A stretch of 7,890 bases of DNA, taken from NCBI GenBank assembly GCA_002339085.1, contig DDDX01000078.1, positions 1 to 7,890 on the forward strand, in the 5' to 3' direction. This DNA comes from Cellvibrionales bacterium UBA1969 (GTDB lineage Bacteria > Pseudomonadota > Gammaproteobacteria > Pseudomonadales > UBA7434). This document shows positions 1-5,560 of the stretch, piece by piece; the first letter of the stretch is position 1, and each line of letters starts with the position of its first letter. A program made the translations under genes and the position numbers. Below the pieces are notes generated by a model that did not search any database, had not been told where the DNA came from, and saw nothing but the letters and a program-made list of their open reading frames with translations.

Positions 1-362
1 CCATTATGGGGTATCGGTGTAACGTCTATAATACTGCTGATGTTGAAGCCGCAGCTATGCAATGCTCGTACAGCGGATTCACGGCCAGGGCCTGGGCCTT
101 TTACCTCGACATCCAGATTCTGTAAACCGAACTCTTTTGCAGCATTACCTGCACGCTCTGAAGCAACCTGTGCCGCAAAGGGAGTACTCTTTCGAGAGCC
201 TCGAAAACCTGATCCACCAGCGGTTGCCCATGAAAGTGCATTTCCTTGTCGATCTGTGATCGTAATAATGGTGTTATTAAAGGATGCATGAATGTGCGCA
301 ATGCCATCAGCAACCGTCTTTTTAACTTTTTTACGCGTACCTTGTGAGCCCGGTTTTGCCAT
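1..362 (-). CDS. rpsK: 30S ribosomal protein S11, 3' end cut by window edge
   Basis: S11 sits on the platform of the small subunit, contacts 16S rRNA and lies near the mRNA in the E/P-site region. The visible 120 codons begin ATG GCA AAA CCG at 362 and stay open to the window edge. Family landmarks are SFNNTIITITD (residues 27-37), GFRGSRKSTPFAAQ (52-65), GPGPGRES (89-96) and DVTPIPHN (113-120). E. coli S11 has 129 residues and ends shortly after PIPHNG, so only about nine residues and the stop should be missing. The start is supported by AGGA about ten bases upstream. It follows rpsM by 52 bases, the normal order in the alpha operon (S13, S11, S4, RpoA, L17). No frameshift or unusual substitution is visible. 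Identification is secure; the missing end is inferred from the family. Confidence 0.97.
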   Translation of the reverse strand, partial: MAKPGSQGTRKKVKKTVADGIAHIHASFNNTIITITDRQGNALSWATAGGSGFRGSRKSTPFAAQVASERAGNAAKEFGLQNLDVEVKGPGPGRESAVRALHSCGFNISSIIDVTPIPHN

Positions 363-414
363 TTGTCTAACTTCCTAGCTTATTCGCTATCAATCGTTAT
401 CGAAAAGAATTGAT

Positions 415-771
415 CTATTTACGGATCGGTTTACGAGGCCCTTTTCGGGTCCGTGCATTAGTTTTCGTTCGCTGACCACGCAGGGGTAAGCTTCTTCGGT
501 GACGGAGGCCCCGATAACATCCTAGGTCCAGCAAACGCTTAATATTCATAGAGACCTCTCGGCGCAAGTCACCCTCTACTGACAGCTTAGCAACTTCATT
601 ACGCAAGTTATCAAGTTCACCTTCAGTCAGCGTGCTAATTTTTACCGCTGGGTCGACACCCACCGTTTGGCAGAGCTTTTCTGCTGCTGTTCTTCCAACC
701 CCATAAATATAGGTCAGTGCTATCACTGTATGTTTATGGTCGGGAATGTTGACTCCGGCTATACGGGCCAT
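415..771 (-). CDS. rpsM: 30S ribosomal protein S13
   Basis: S13 is a head protein of the small subunit. It forms the B1a/B1b bridges to the large subunit, and its basic tail reaches the P-site tRNA. The 118-residue product matches the usual bacterial length. It starts MARIAGVNIP, has the helical segment YIYGVGRTAAEKL (residues 21-33), and carries the S13 signature CYRGLRHRRSLPLRGQ (85-100) followed by the basic tail RTKTNARTRKGPRKPIRK. The ATG start has a strong ribosome binding site, GGAG seven bases upstream. It is the first gene of the alpha-type operon, separated from rpmJ by a 210-base AT-rich spacer that contains the promoter candidate. In E. coli, translation of this gene is repressed by S4 binding across the leader and start codon. 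Whether that applies here is not evident from the sequence. Confidence 0.98.
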   Translation of the reverse strand: MARIAGVNIPDHKHTVIALTYIYGVGRTAAEKLCQTVGVDPAVKISTLTEGELDNLRNEVAKLSVEGDLRREVSMNIKRLLDLGCYRGLRHRRSLPLRGQRTKTNARTRKGPRKPIRK

Positions 772-928
772 TAAAAATCTCCAAATTTAGCTACTACAAG
801 CAATTAAAACAATTTTAACGTGAAACAGAAAAATTTAAGTTAATGATAAAAATTATTTATGAAACAGTAACTTAAAAATATCTGCGTAAAAAAACAATCT
901 AACGATCTAACATTGCCAGTCAAAAAAG
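772..928 (-). promoter_or_regulatory. putative 5' leader of the alpha operon (AT-rich, with inverted repeats)
   Basis: If transcription starts just below position 930, the rpsM mRNA would have a leader of roughly 155 bases. The stretch is strongly AT-rich. It holds a perfect 9-base inverted repeat, TTTAAGTTA at 868-876 with TAACTTAAA at 834-842. A second AT-only repeat has TTAAAA at 813-818 and TTTTAA at 804-809 with a three-base loop. A near-perfect tandem 8-mer (7 of 8 identical) lies at 896-911, and CTGTTTCA occurs twice. In E. coli the equivalent leader folds into a pseudoknot bound by S4. I do not see the E. coli-type GC-rich hairpins, so an S4-binding role is inference from position only. 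Confidence 0.4.
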
Positions 929-945
929 GCGCGGTAGCATACCGC
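922..945 (-). terminator. possible weak intrinsic terminator after rpmJ
   Basis: On the minus strand GCGGTA (940-945) and TACCGC (931-936) form a perfect 6-base stem with a TGC loop. Three bases (GCC) and then six T residues (922-927) follow. This resembles a short rho-independent terminator at the end of the spc operon. The stem is short and not directly adjacent to the T tract, and the same bases include the -10 element of the promoter candidate. The palindrome could therefore be incidental or a regulatory feature of the promoter. Alternatively it may only attenuate read-through into rpsM. Confidence 0.35.
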
Positions 946-964
946 TATAAGTCAATAAAATCAA
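936..964 (-). promoter_or_regulatory. candidate sigma70 promoter for the alpha operon (rpsM onward)
   Basis: On the minus strand TTGATT (959-964) is followed after exactly 17 bases by TATGCT (936-941), good -35 and -10 matches. The next bases are ACCGCGCC, a GC-rich discriminator. That type of discriminator is typical of ribosomal promoters repressed by ppGpp/DksA in gammaproteobacteria. AT-rich DNA (TCTAAAATTTAATC) lies just upstream, as an UP element would. The start of transcription would be near 927-930. The position matches where E. coli has its alpha operon promoter. A second -35-like TTGACT lies inside the spacer but is too close to TATGCT to pair with it. Confidence 0.6.
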
Positions 965-981
965 ACTGATTAAATTTTAGA

Positions 982-1098
982 CTATCCTTGGCGCTGCTTA
1001 TGTCTTGGTTCAGCCTTACAAATAACTCTCACTGAACCGTTTCTGCGAATTATTTTGCAGTTACGGCAGATCTTTTTTACCGATGCACGCACTTTCAT
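982..1098 (-). CDS. rpmJ: 50S ribosomal protein L36 (zinc-binding type)
   Basis: L36 is the smallest protein of the large subunit, buried in 23S rRNA, where it helps stabilise the folded rRNA. The 38-residue product begins MKVRASVKKICRNCK and ends EPRHKQRQG before TAG at 982-984. The zinc ligands of the C+ form are all present: Cys11, Cys14, Cys27 and His33. The ATG is preceded by GGAG at seven bases, a strong ribosome binding site. It lies 58 bases after secY, the usual place at the end of the spc operon, and 210 bases before rpsM. Many bacteria also encode a zinc-free L36 elsewhere that replaces this form under zinc starvation; no such copy is in this window. The identity is certain despite the small size. 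Confidence 0.97.
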   Translation of the reverse strand: MKVRASVKKICRNCKIIRRNGSVRVICKAEPRHKQRQG

Positions 1099-1120
1099 GA
1101 TATTACTCCAATTTTTCGAG

Positions 1121-1137
1121 GTGCTTTTCACAAGCAC
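1121..1137 (-). other. short hairpin in the secY-rpmJ spacer
   Basis: GTGCTT (1132-1137) and AAGCAC (1121-1126) are perfect inverted repeats around a five-base loop (GTGAA) on the transcribed strand, about 20 bases after the secY stop. A run of five A residues follows shortly after, not T residues, so it is not a classical terminator. It could protect the mRNA 3' of secY or be a processing point. It could also be chance in a 58-base spacer. Confidence 0.35.
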
Positions 1138-1156
1138 ACGACCCACTCATCTAAAC

Positions 1157-2491
1157 CTATCGAGGGGCTAAACCACTACCACCAAAATTCTTCAAATTTG
1201 CTTTTTTCATCACAGAATCATACTGATGAGACATTAAATGTGACTGGACTTGCGACATAAAGTCCATGACCACGACAACAACGATCAATAAAGATGTTCC
1301 GCCCAAATAAAAGGGGACATTCGCAAATACCTGTAAAAACTGTGGCAACAAACAAATTCCAGCCATGTAAAGAGAGCCAAACATGGTTAATCGGGTTAAT
1401 ACACCGTCGATATATTCGGCCGACTGCTTACCTGGACGAATTCCAGGAATAAATGCACCAGAGCGCTTTAAATTATCTGCCACTTCATCGGGATTAAACA
1501 TCAAAGCCGTATAAAAGAAGCAAAAGAAAATAATAAAACCCGAAAATAACAACACATTCAAAGGCTGTCCTGGACTGATATATAAAGCTAATTCTTGCAA
1601 CCATTCAGAGCCGTCTGATGATTGACCAAACCACTGAGCGATTGAGGCAGGAAATAATAAAATACTTGAGGCGAAGATAGCGGGGATAACGCCAGCCATA
1701 TTAACTTTCAACGGCAAGTGACTGGTTTGGGCTGCAAACATCTTTTTACCTTGCTGACGTTTTGCATAATTAACGGTGATACGTCGCTGGCCTCGCTCAA
1801 TTCGAACAATAAAGAAGATCAGTGCGATCGCTAAAAATAATATCCCTAACAGCAATAATAAATTTAACTCGCCTTGTCGAGCCTGCTCCAGTGATTGAAC
1901 AACAGCACCTGGTAAACCAGCAACAATACCAGCAAATATCAATAAACTAATACCATTACCAATGCCACGCTCAGTGACCTGCTCGCCTAACCACATCATG
2001 AATACTGCGCCAGTCACTAAAGAAATAACCGCCGGCAAATAAAAACCAATACCTGAAACATAAGAAAGACCTTGATTAGCTAGGCCTGCTGACATGCCTG
2101 CTGCTTGGATCAGAGCAAGCCCAACCGTTAAATAACGAGTATATTGAGTGATTTTTCTTCGACCTGACTCGCCTTCTTTTTTAAGCTGACTCAAAGTGTC
2201 GCTCACCGAGCCCATTAACTGCATGATAATCGACGCTGAAATATAAGGCATGATGCCGAGCGCTAATATACTCATTCTTTCAAGCGCACCACCAGAAAAC
2301 ATATTGAACATATCTAAAATCGTGCCTTCACTACGGTTAAACATGTCGGCTAAACTGTTTGGATTAATGCCAGGCACGGGTATATGCGTGCCAATACGAT
2401 AAATAATGATCGCCAATAAGACAAAACGAAGCCTGGCCCATAGCTCGCCAAGGCCTGATTGCATATTCGGTGATAGTTGTGGCTTCGCCAT
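1157..2491 (-). CDS. secY: preprotein translocase subunit SecY
   Basis: SecY is the channel subunit of the SecYEG translocon in the inner membrane. It passes unfolded proteins driven by SecA and inserts membrane proteins from translating ribosomes. The 444 residues match E. coli SecY (443). About ten hydrophobic segments are visible, near residues 20-38, 74-95, 117-137, 150-172, 180-200, 211-230, 265-285, 310-331, 366-388 and 395-413. The plug region FNMFSGGALERM lies at 62-73. The cytoplasmic C5 loop IRPGKQSAEYIDGVLTRLT (351-369) contains Arg352, equivalent to the essential Arg357 of E. coli. The C-terminal motif KKANLKNFGG is also conserved. The ATG start gives the expected MAKPQLSP-type N-terminus but lacks a clear GGAG; only purine-rich AAAGATAA is seen upstream. 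It follows rplO by 61 bases, including a hairpin. The gene is intact. Confidence 0.98.
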   Translation of the reverse strand: MAKPQLSPNMQSGLGELWARLRFVLLAIIIYRIGTHIPVPGINPNSLADMFNRSEGTILDMFNMFSGGALERMSILALGIMPYISASIIMQLMGSVSDTLSQLKKEGESGRRKITQYTRYLTVGLALIQAAGMSAGLANQGLSYVSGIGFYLPAVISLVTGAVFMMWLGEQVTERGIGNGISLLIFAGIVAGLPGAVVQSLEQARQGELNLLLLLGILFLAIALIFFIVRIERGQRRITVNYAKRQQGKKMFAAQTSHLPLKVNMAGVIPAIFASSILLFPASIAQWFGQSSDGSEWLQELALYISPGQPLNVLLFSGFIIFFCFFYTALMFNPDEVADNLKRSGAFIPGIRPGKQSAEYIDGVLTRLTMFGSLYMAGICLLPQFLQVFANVPFYLGGTSLLIVVVVVMDFMSQVQSHLMSHQYDSVMKKANLKNFGGSGLAPR

Positions 2492-2532
2492 AATCTATTA
2501 TCTTTATCTTTAAGCTTTCATTCGTGATTTAA

Positions 2533-2550
2533 GACAGCGTTGAGGCTGTC
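2533..2550 (-). other. hairpin just after the rplO stop, before secY
   Basis: GACAGC (2545-2550) and GCTGTC (2533-2538) form a perfect 6-base stem with a CTCAAC loop, starting two bases after the rplO stop codon. The following bases, TTAAATCACG, are not a convincing U tract. A full intrinsic terminator is therefore unlikely, which fits secY needing transcription from upstream. It may set the ratio of ribosomal-protein to secY mRNA by attenuation or by blocking 3' decay; that is inference. Confidence 0.4.
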
Positions 2551-2552
2551 AG

Positions 2553-2999
2553 TTAGTCTTCTACTTTGCCGCCAGCAGCTTCAATTGCCGCACGTGCTCC
2601 GGCTGATACTCGAAGACCTTTAACCGTAACCGCTTTATTAATTTCACCTTGCAAGAAAACTTTGACCTGCAAAATATTGCTATTGACTAAACCGGCTGCT
2701 TTTATCGCAGCTAAGTCAATAACTTCGGACTCTATGTTGGCTAATTCACCAACTCTAATTTGGTCACTGACCCGACCAATACGCGAGGTAAAACCATATT
2801 TAGGCAACCGCTTTTGTAATGGCATTTGACCGCCTTCAAAACCCGGTCTAACGCTACCGCCAGAACGCGACTTTTGACCCTTATGACCGCGGCCACAGGT
2901 TTTACCTAAACCACTGGCGATGCCTCTACCAACACGTTTTGCGCGGTTTTTATGGCCGTCGGCTGGCTTAATATTATTTAGACGCATTAAGTCGCTCAT
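2553..2999 (-). CDS. rplO: 50S ribosomal protein L15
   Basis: L15 is a late-assembling large-subunit protein with a long unstructured basic N-terminus that threads through 23S rRNA. The 148 residues compare with 144 in E. coli. The N-terminal extension is rich in Gly, Lys and Arg: VGRGIASGLGKTCGRGHKGQ (residues 23-42), then SGGSVRPGFEGGQMPLQKRLPK (47-68). The globular C-terminus has KVFLQGEI (113-120) and ends GARAAIEAAGGKVED. The start at 2999 overlaps the rpmD stop as ATGA and has AGGA nine bases upstream. A second ATG four codons in (2987) would give MRLNNIK, matching the E. coli start. The upstream start is preferred because of the ribosome binding site and the overlap, but the choice is not decisive. 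The 4-base overlap suggests translational coupling to rpmD. Confidence 0.97.
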   Translation of the reverse strand: MSDLMRLNNIKPADGHKNRAKRVGRGIASGLGKTCGRGHKGQKSRSGGSVRPGFEGGQMPLQKRLPKYGFTSRIGRVSDQIRVGELANIESEVIDLAAIKAAGLVNSNILQVKVFLQGEINKAVTVKGLRVSAGARAAIEAAGGKVED

Positions 3000-3190
3000 T
3001 TCTCTGCTTCCTGAACACTGACCATATAGTGAACGCGATTAATCATACCGCGGTTCGAAGGAGTATCTTCAACGCTAACCACATGGTTGATGCGGCGCAA
3101 TCCTAGCCCCAAAAGGCAGGATTTGTGTGCCTTGATACGGCCCGCACTACTTCGAGTTTGTTTGACTGTAATTGTTTTTCCAGCTGCCAT
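2996..3190 (-). CDS. rpmD: 50S ribosomal protein L30
   Basis: L30 is a small large-subunit protein on the solvent side that contacts 23S rRNA. The 64-residue product is slightly longer than E. coli L30 (59), with two extra residues at the start and a short tail EAEK. Family residues are KTITVKQTRSSAGR (residues 5-18), HKSCLLGLGLRRINH (22-36) and EDTPSNRGMINRV (41-53). The ATG has GGAG nine bases upstream. It sits 46 bases after rpsE, and its TGA stop overlaps the rplO start by four bases. The gene is the standard rpsE-rpmD-rplO neighbour, with no disruption. Confidence 0.97.
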   Translation of the reverse strand: MAAGKTITVKQTRSSAGRIKAHKSCLLGLGLRRINHVVSVEDTPSNRGMINRVHYMVSVQEAEK

Positions 3191-3236
3191 GAGTCTTAAC
3201 TCCGATCACGCATATTTCGTATAGGCAAAATATAAA

Positions 3237-3746
3237 CTATGCCGTTACTTCATTAATTGATTTACCACGCTTATCTGCTACCTGCTCTGGTGAGCGCATA
3301 TCAGATAGACCTTTAATAGTCGCACGGACAACATTCACTGGGTTAGTTGACCCATAGCATTTAGCTAAAACATTGGTTACACCAGCGACTTCTAAAACAG
3401 CTCGCATAGCACCACCAGCAATGACACCAGTACCTTCAGATGCTGGCTGCATATACACTTTTGAAGCGCCATGCGCAGCTTTGACCGGATACTGCAAAGT
3501 GCCTGATGTGATCTCAACGGTTACCATATTTCGGCGCGCGGCTTCCATCGCCTTTTGAATCGCCACAGGTACTTCACGGGCCTTACCTCTGCCGAAACCA
3601 ACTTTACCGTTACCATCGCCAACTACCGTCAAAGCAGTGAAACCAAAAATACGGCCACCTTTTACAACCTTGGCTACACGGTTAACTTGAACCAGCTTTT
3701 CCTGAAGGCCTTCTTCGTTGTCTTTATTTTGCTCATTAAACGCCAT
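3237..3746 (-). CDS. rpsE: 30S ribosomal protein S5
   Basis: S5 lies at the mRNA entry side of the small subunit, together with S3 and S4, and affects decoding fidelity and mRNA unwinding. Its loop near residues 25-35 is where spectinomycin-resistance changes arise in E. coli. Here that loop reads KVVKGGRIFGF (26-36), which looks wild type. The 169 residues show the N-terminal double-stranded-RNA-binding-like domain (about 14-77, with LTVVGDGNGKVGFGRGKARE at 39-58). The C-terminal domain includes QPASEGTGVIAGGAMRAVLE (100-119) and YGSTNPVNVVRATI (131-144). A Cys at 130 replaces the Ala of E. coli and is probably neutral. The ribosome binding site AGGA overlaps the rplR stop codon (TAGGA) seven bases before the ATG, which favours translational coupling. 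Confidence 0.98.
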   Translation of the reverse strand: MAFNEQNKDNEEGLQEKLVQVNRVAKVVKGGRIFGFTALTVVGDGNGKVGFGRGKAREVPVAIQKAMEAARRNMVTVEITSGTLQYPVKAAHGASKVYMQPASEGTGVIAGGAMRAVLEVAGVTNVLAKCYGSTNPVNVVRATIKGLSDMRSPEQVADKRGKSINEVTA

Positions 3747-3755
3747 AACGCTATC

Positions 3756-4106
3756 CTAGAATTTCAAACCTGCTTCACGCGCGGCATCGGCCAACGCTCT
3801 TACTCGACCATGGTATTTGTAACCGCTTCGATCAAACGATACTTCACTAACTCCCGCTGCTTTGGCGCGCTGTGCAATCAATGCACCCACAGCTTTTGCC
3901 GCATCGATATTACCAGTGCTACCACTGCGCAAACTAGCATCTAATGTAGATGCTGTTGCTAACACTTGATCACCAGTAGCAGAGATAATCTGTGCATAAA
4001 TATGTCTTGGTGTGCGATTAACGCTCAATCGCTCAGCACCCAACTCCCGCATTTTTACTCGACTACGTCGCGCTCGTCGTGTTCTTGCAATTTTTTTATC
4101 ACTCAT
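3756..4106 (-). CDS. rplR: 50S ribosomal protein L18
   Basis: L18 binds 5S rRNA with L5 and L25 and attaches it to the central protuberance. The 116-residue product is within one residue of E. coli L18 (117). It has a basic N-terminus (KKIARTRRARRSRVKMRELG, residues 4-23), then RTPRHIYAQI (31-40). The conserved C-terminus contains FDRSGYKYHGRVRALADAAR (91-110) and ends EAGLKF. A TAGG-type ribosome binding site precedes the ATG by seven bases. It follows rplF by 23 bases and precedes rpsE by only nine bases. Order and sequence are typical of the spc operon. Confidence 0.98.
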   Translation of the reverse strand: MSDKKIARTRRARRSRVKMRELGAERLSVNRTPRHIYAQIISATGDQVLATASTLDASLRSGSTGNIDAAKAVGALIAQRAKAAGVSEVSFDRSGYKYHGRVRALADAAREAGLKF

Positions 4107-4129
4107 CTTAAAACCTATGCGATTAACAA

Positions 4130-4663
4130 TTATTTCTTCTTAGCTTCTTTGCGACGAACATATTCATCAGCATAACGAACACCTTTACCTTTATAAGGCT
4201 CAGGGGGTCTAAAAGCGCGGATTTCTGAAGCAACTTGACCGACTAACTGCTTATCGATACCTTTGATGACCACCTCAGTCTGACTGGGCGTTTCAGCAGT
4301 AACACCCTCAGGCAGCGTATAATCAACTGGGTGAGAAAAACCCAATGTAAGATTCAAGGTTTTGCCCGCCGCTTTAGCCCGATAACCAACGCCGTTGAGG
4401 ACTAATTTTTTCTCAAAGCCTTTATCAACACCAACTACCATATTGTTGACTAAAGAACGAAAAGTCCCTGACATAGCACGAGACTCTTTACTGCTATTAC
4501 GTGCAGCAAAAGTTATAGTGCCATCATCAAAAGCAACTTCAACCAAATTATGAATTGACAGGTCGAGCTTACCCTTACTACCTTTAACTGACAGGCTTGA
4601 TTGATCAAGTTTTATCTCAACACCCGAGGGAACTGCGACAGGATTATTTGCTACTCGAGACAT
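4130..4663 (-). CDS. rplF: 50S ribosomal protein L6
   Basis: L6 lies at the base of the L7/L12 stalk close to the sarcin-ricin loop and supports the factor-binding site. The 177 residues equal the E. coli length. Two related alpha/beta domains are expected, roughly 1-80 and 81-177. Visible markers are SRAMSGTFRSLVNNMVVGV (61-79), LNGVGYRAKAAG (89-100), LTLGFSHPVDY (105-115) and the L6 signature PEPYKGKGVRYADE (154-167). The protein ends in the basic EAKKK. The ribosome binding site is modest, AGG about nine bases upstream. A 90-base spacer separates it from rpsH, the longest within the spc part of the window. Confidence 0.98.
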   Translation of the reverse strand: MSRVANNPVAVPSGVEIKLDQSSLSVKGSKGKLDLSIHNLVEVAFDDGTITFAARNSSKESRAMSGTFRSLVNNMVVGVDKGFEKKLVLNGVGYRAKAAGKTLNLTLGFSHPVDYTLPEGVTAETPSQTEVVIKGIDKQLVGQVASEIRAFRPPEPYKGKGVRYADEYVRRKEAKKK

Positions 4664-4753
4664 ATCTAATTACCTAAGTTTCACAACAAGTGTTTATTGT
4701 AGTATCAAATTTCTACTTGGCATTATGGGCACAATAACCACCCACTAAAACCA

Positions 4754-5149
4754 TTAAAATACTGTGCAGAGCACCTCGCCACCCACTCCAGCTGAGCGAG
4801 CTTGACTATCTGTCATCAAACCTTTACTAGTAGAGATAATTGCGACACCCAAACCACCTCGAACTTTAGGCAGCTCTGCACTGCCTTTGTATGAACGTAA
4901 ACCAGGGCGACTAGCACGATTGATCTCTTCGATAACTGGGCGGCCTTCATGGTACTTAAGGCCAATTGACAATTCCGCCTTAGCGCCATCATTGCTTACA
5001 TCAACGGTAGAGACGAAACCCTCGCTCATCAACACCTTAGCGATAGAAACTTTTGTTTTAGATGAAGGCATATTGACAACCGTTTTCGCAGCCATTTGAC
5101 CGTTACGAATTCTGGCTAGCATATCAGCGATAGGATCTTGCATACTCAT
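4754..5149 (-). CDS. rpsH: 30S ribosomal protein S8
   Basis: S8 is a primary binder of the central domain of 16S rRNA. In E. coli it is also the repressor of the spc operon, binding mRNA near the start of the L5 gene. The 131 residues (E. coli 130) include MSMQDPIADMLARIRNGQ (1-18), MPSSKTKVSIAKVLMSEGF (27-45), RPGLRSYKG (81-89) and the RNA-binding signature STSKGLMTD (106-114). The protein ends GGEVLCTVF. The ATG at 5149 has GGAG seven bases upstream. A second ATG two codons later is not preferred. A hairpin sits in the 65-base spacer before it. The autoregulatory role is known for the family; a target site here is not obvious. Confidence 0.98.
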   Translation of the reverse strand: MSMQDPIADMLARIRNGQMAAKTVVNMPSSKTKVSIAKVLMSEGFVSTVDVSNDGAKAELSIGLKYHEGRPVIEEINRASRPGLRSYKGSAELPKVRGGLGVAIISTSKGLMTDSQARSAGVGGEVLCTVF

Positions 5150-5168
5150 AATCTTTCTCCAGCACAGG

Positions 5169-5183
5169 CCGCTGAATCAGCGG
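5169..5183 (-). other. hairpin in the rpsN-rpsH spacer
   Basis: CCGCTGA and TCAGCGG are perfect 7-base inverted repeats around one base, able to form a GC-rich stem of five or six pairs with a small loop. It ends about 11 bases before the GGAG of rpsH and is the most GC-rich point of an otherwise AT-rich spacer. There is no T tract after it, so it is not an intrinsic terminator. It could influence rpsH translation or mark a processing site. Confidence 0.4.
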
Positions 5184-5214
5184 AGAGCACCACAAATTTA
5201 ATTTAAATTCTCAA

Positions 5215-5520
5215 TTACCAACTAGCCTTGACTAAACCGGGCACGTAACCATTCATAGCAGCTTCTCTTAACTTATTTCGGCACAGGCCAAACTTTCGGT
5301 AAACACCATGAGGCCTGCCGGTAACCTGACAGCGACGACGCTGGCGGCTACTACTGGCGTTTCTAGGCTGCTTTTGCAAGGCCATTTGTGCGTTCCAGCG
5401 ATCTTCATCACTGGCATTTTGGTCGACTATGATCGCTTTCAAAGTTGCTCGTTTGGCTGCGTATTTAGCAACTGTTTTTGCGCGCTTATTTTCTCGCTGT
5501 ATCATTGACTGCTTAGCCAT
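5215..5520 (-). CDS. rpsN: 30S ribosomal protein S14 (long, zinc-free type)
   Basis: S14 is a late-assembling protein of the 30S head next to S3 and S10. The 101 residues equal E. coli S14 and belong to the long C- form. The paired CXXC zinc motifs of the short form are absent; only single Cys64 and Cys80 are seen. Landmarks are MAKQSMIQRENKRAK at the start, ASDEDRWNAQ (36-45), TGRPHGVYRKFGLCR (67-81) and the ending PGLVKASW. The reading frame also contains a TTG directly before the ATG, which would add one residue. The ATG at 5520 is chosen because AGAGG lies eight bases upstream and the family begins MAKQSM. The gene lies 40 bases after rplE and 65 bases before rpsH. Confidence 0.98.
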   Translation of the reverse strand: MAKQSMIQRENKRAKTVAKYAAKRATLKAIIVDQNASDEDRWNAQMALQKQPRNASSSRQRRRCQVTGRPHGVYRKFGLCRNKLREAAMNGYVPGLVKASW

Positions 5521-5528
5521 CAATCATG

Positions 5529-5533
5529 CCTCT
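5529..5533 (-). promoter_or_regulatory. ribosome binding site of rpsN (decides the start)
   Basis: AGAGG on the minus strand lies eight bases before the ATG at 5518-5520, the ideal distance. It is only five bases from the alternative TTG, which argues for the ATG start. Confidence 0.7.
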
Positions 5534-5560
5534 AAATTTTAATTTTCTATAGGGTTAACT

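Noticed and set aside
101..313. Minus-strand frame of 70 codons inside rpsK
   Set aside because: It overlaps the S11 reading frame in another phase. The S11 frame has all conserved motifs and a proper start, so this one is not a gene.
982..1098. Zinc-type L36 beside zinc-free S14 as an unusual mixture
   Set aside because: This combination is common in gammaproteobacteria, E. coli included, and is not a novelty.
2985..2987. Internal ATG of rplO as the true start (giving MRLN as in E. coli)
   Set aside because: It is possible, but the upstream ATG overlaps the rpmD stop and has AGGA nine bases before it. The upstream start is kept with the alternative noted.
3555..3944. Open reading frame of 129 codons on the plus strand across rpsE and rplR
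   Set aside because: It is wholly antisense to two well-conserved ribosomal-protein genes, shows no family motif, and is low-complexity in the way expected of a reverse-strand shadow. The same applies to the other plus-strand open frames, for example at 40-291, 2566-2829 and 5784-6122.
5521..5523. TTG directly before the rpsN ATG as an alternative start
   Set aside because: The ribosome binding site AGAGG is at the ideal distance from the ATG, and S14 proteins begin MAKQSM.
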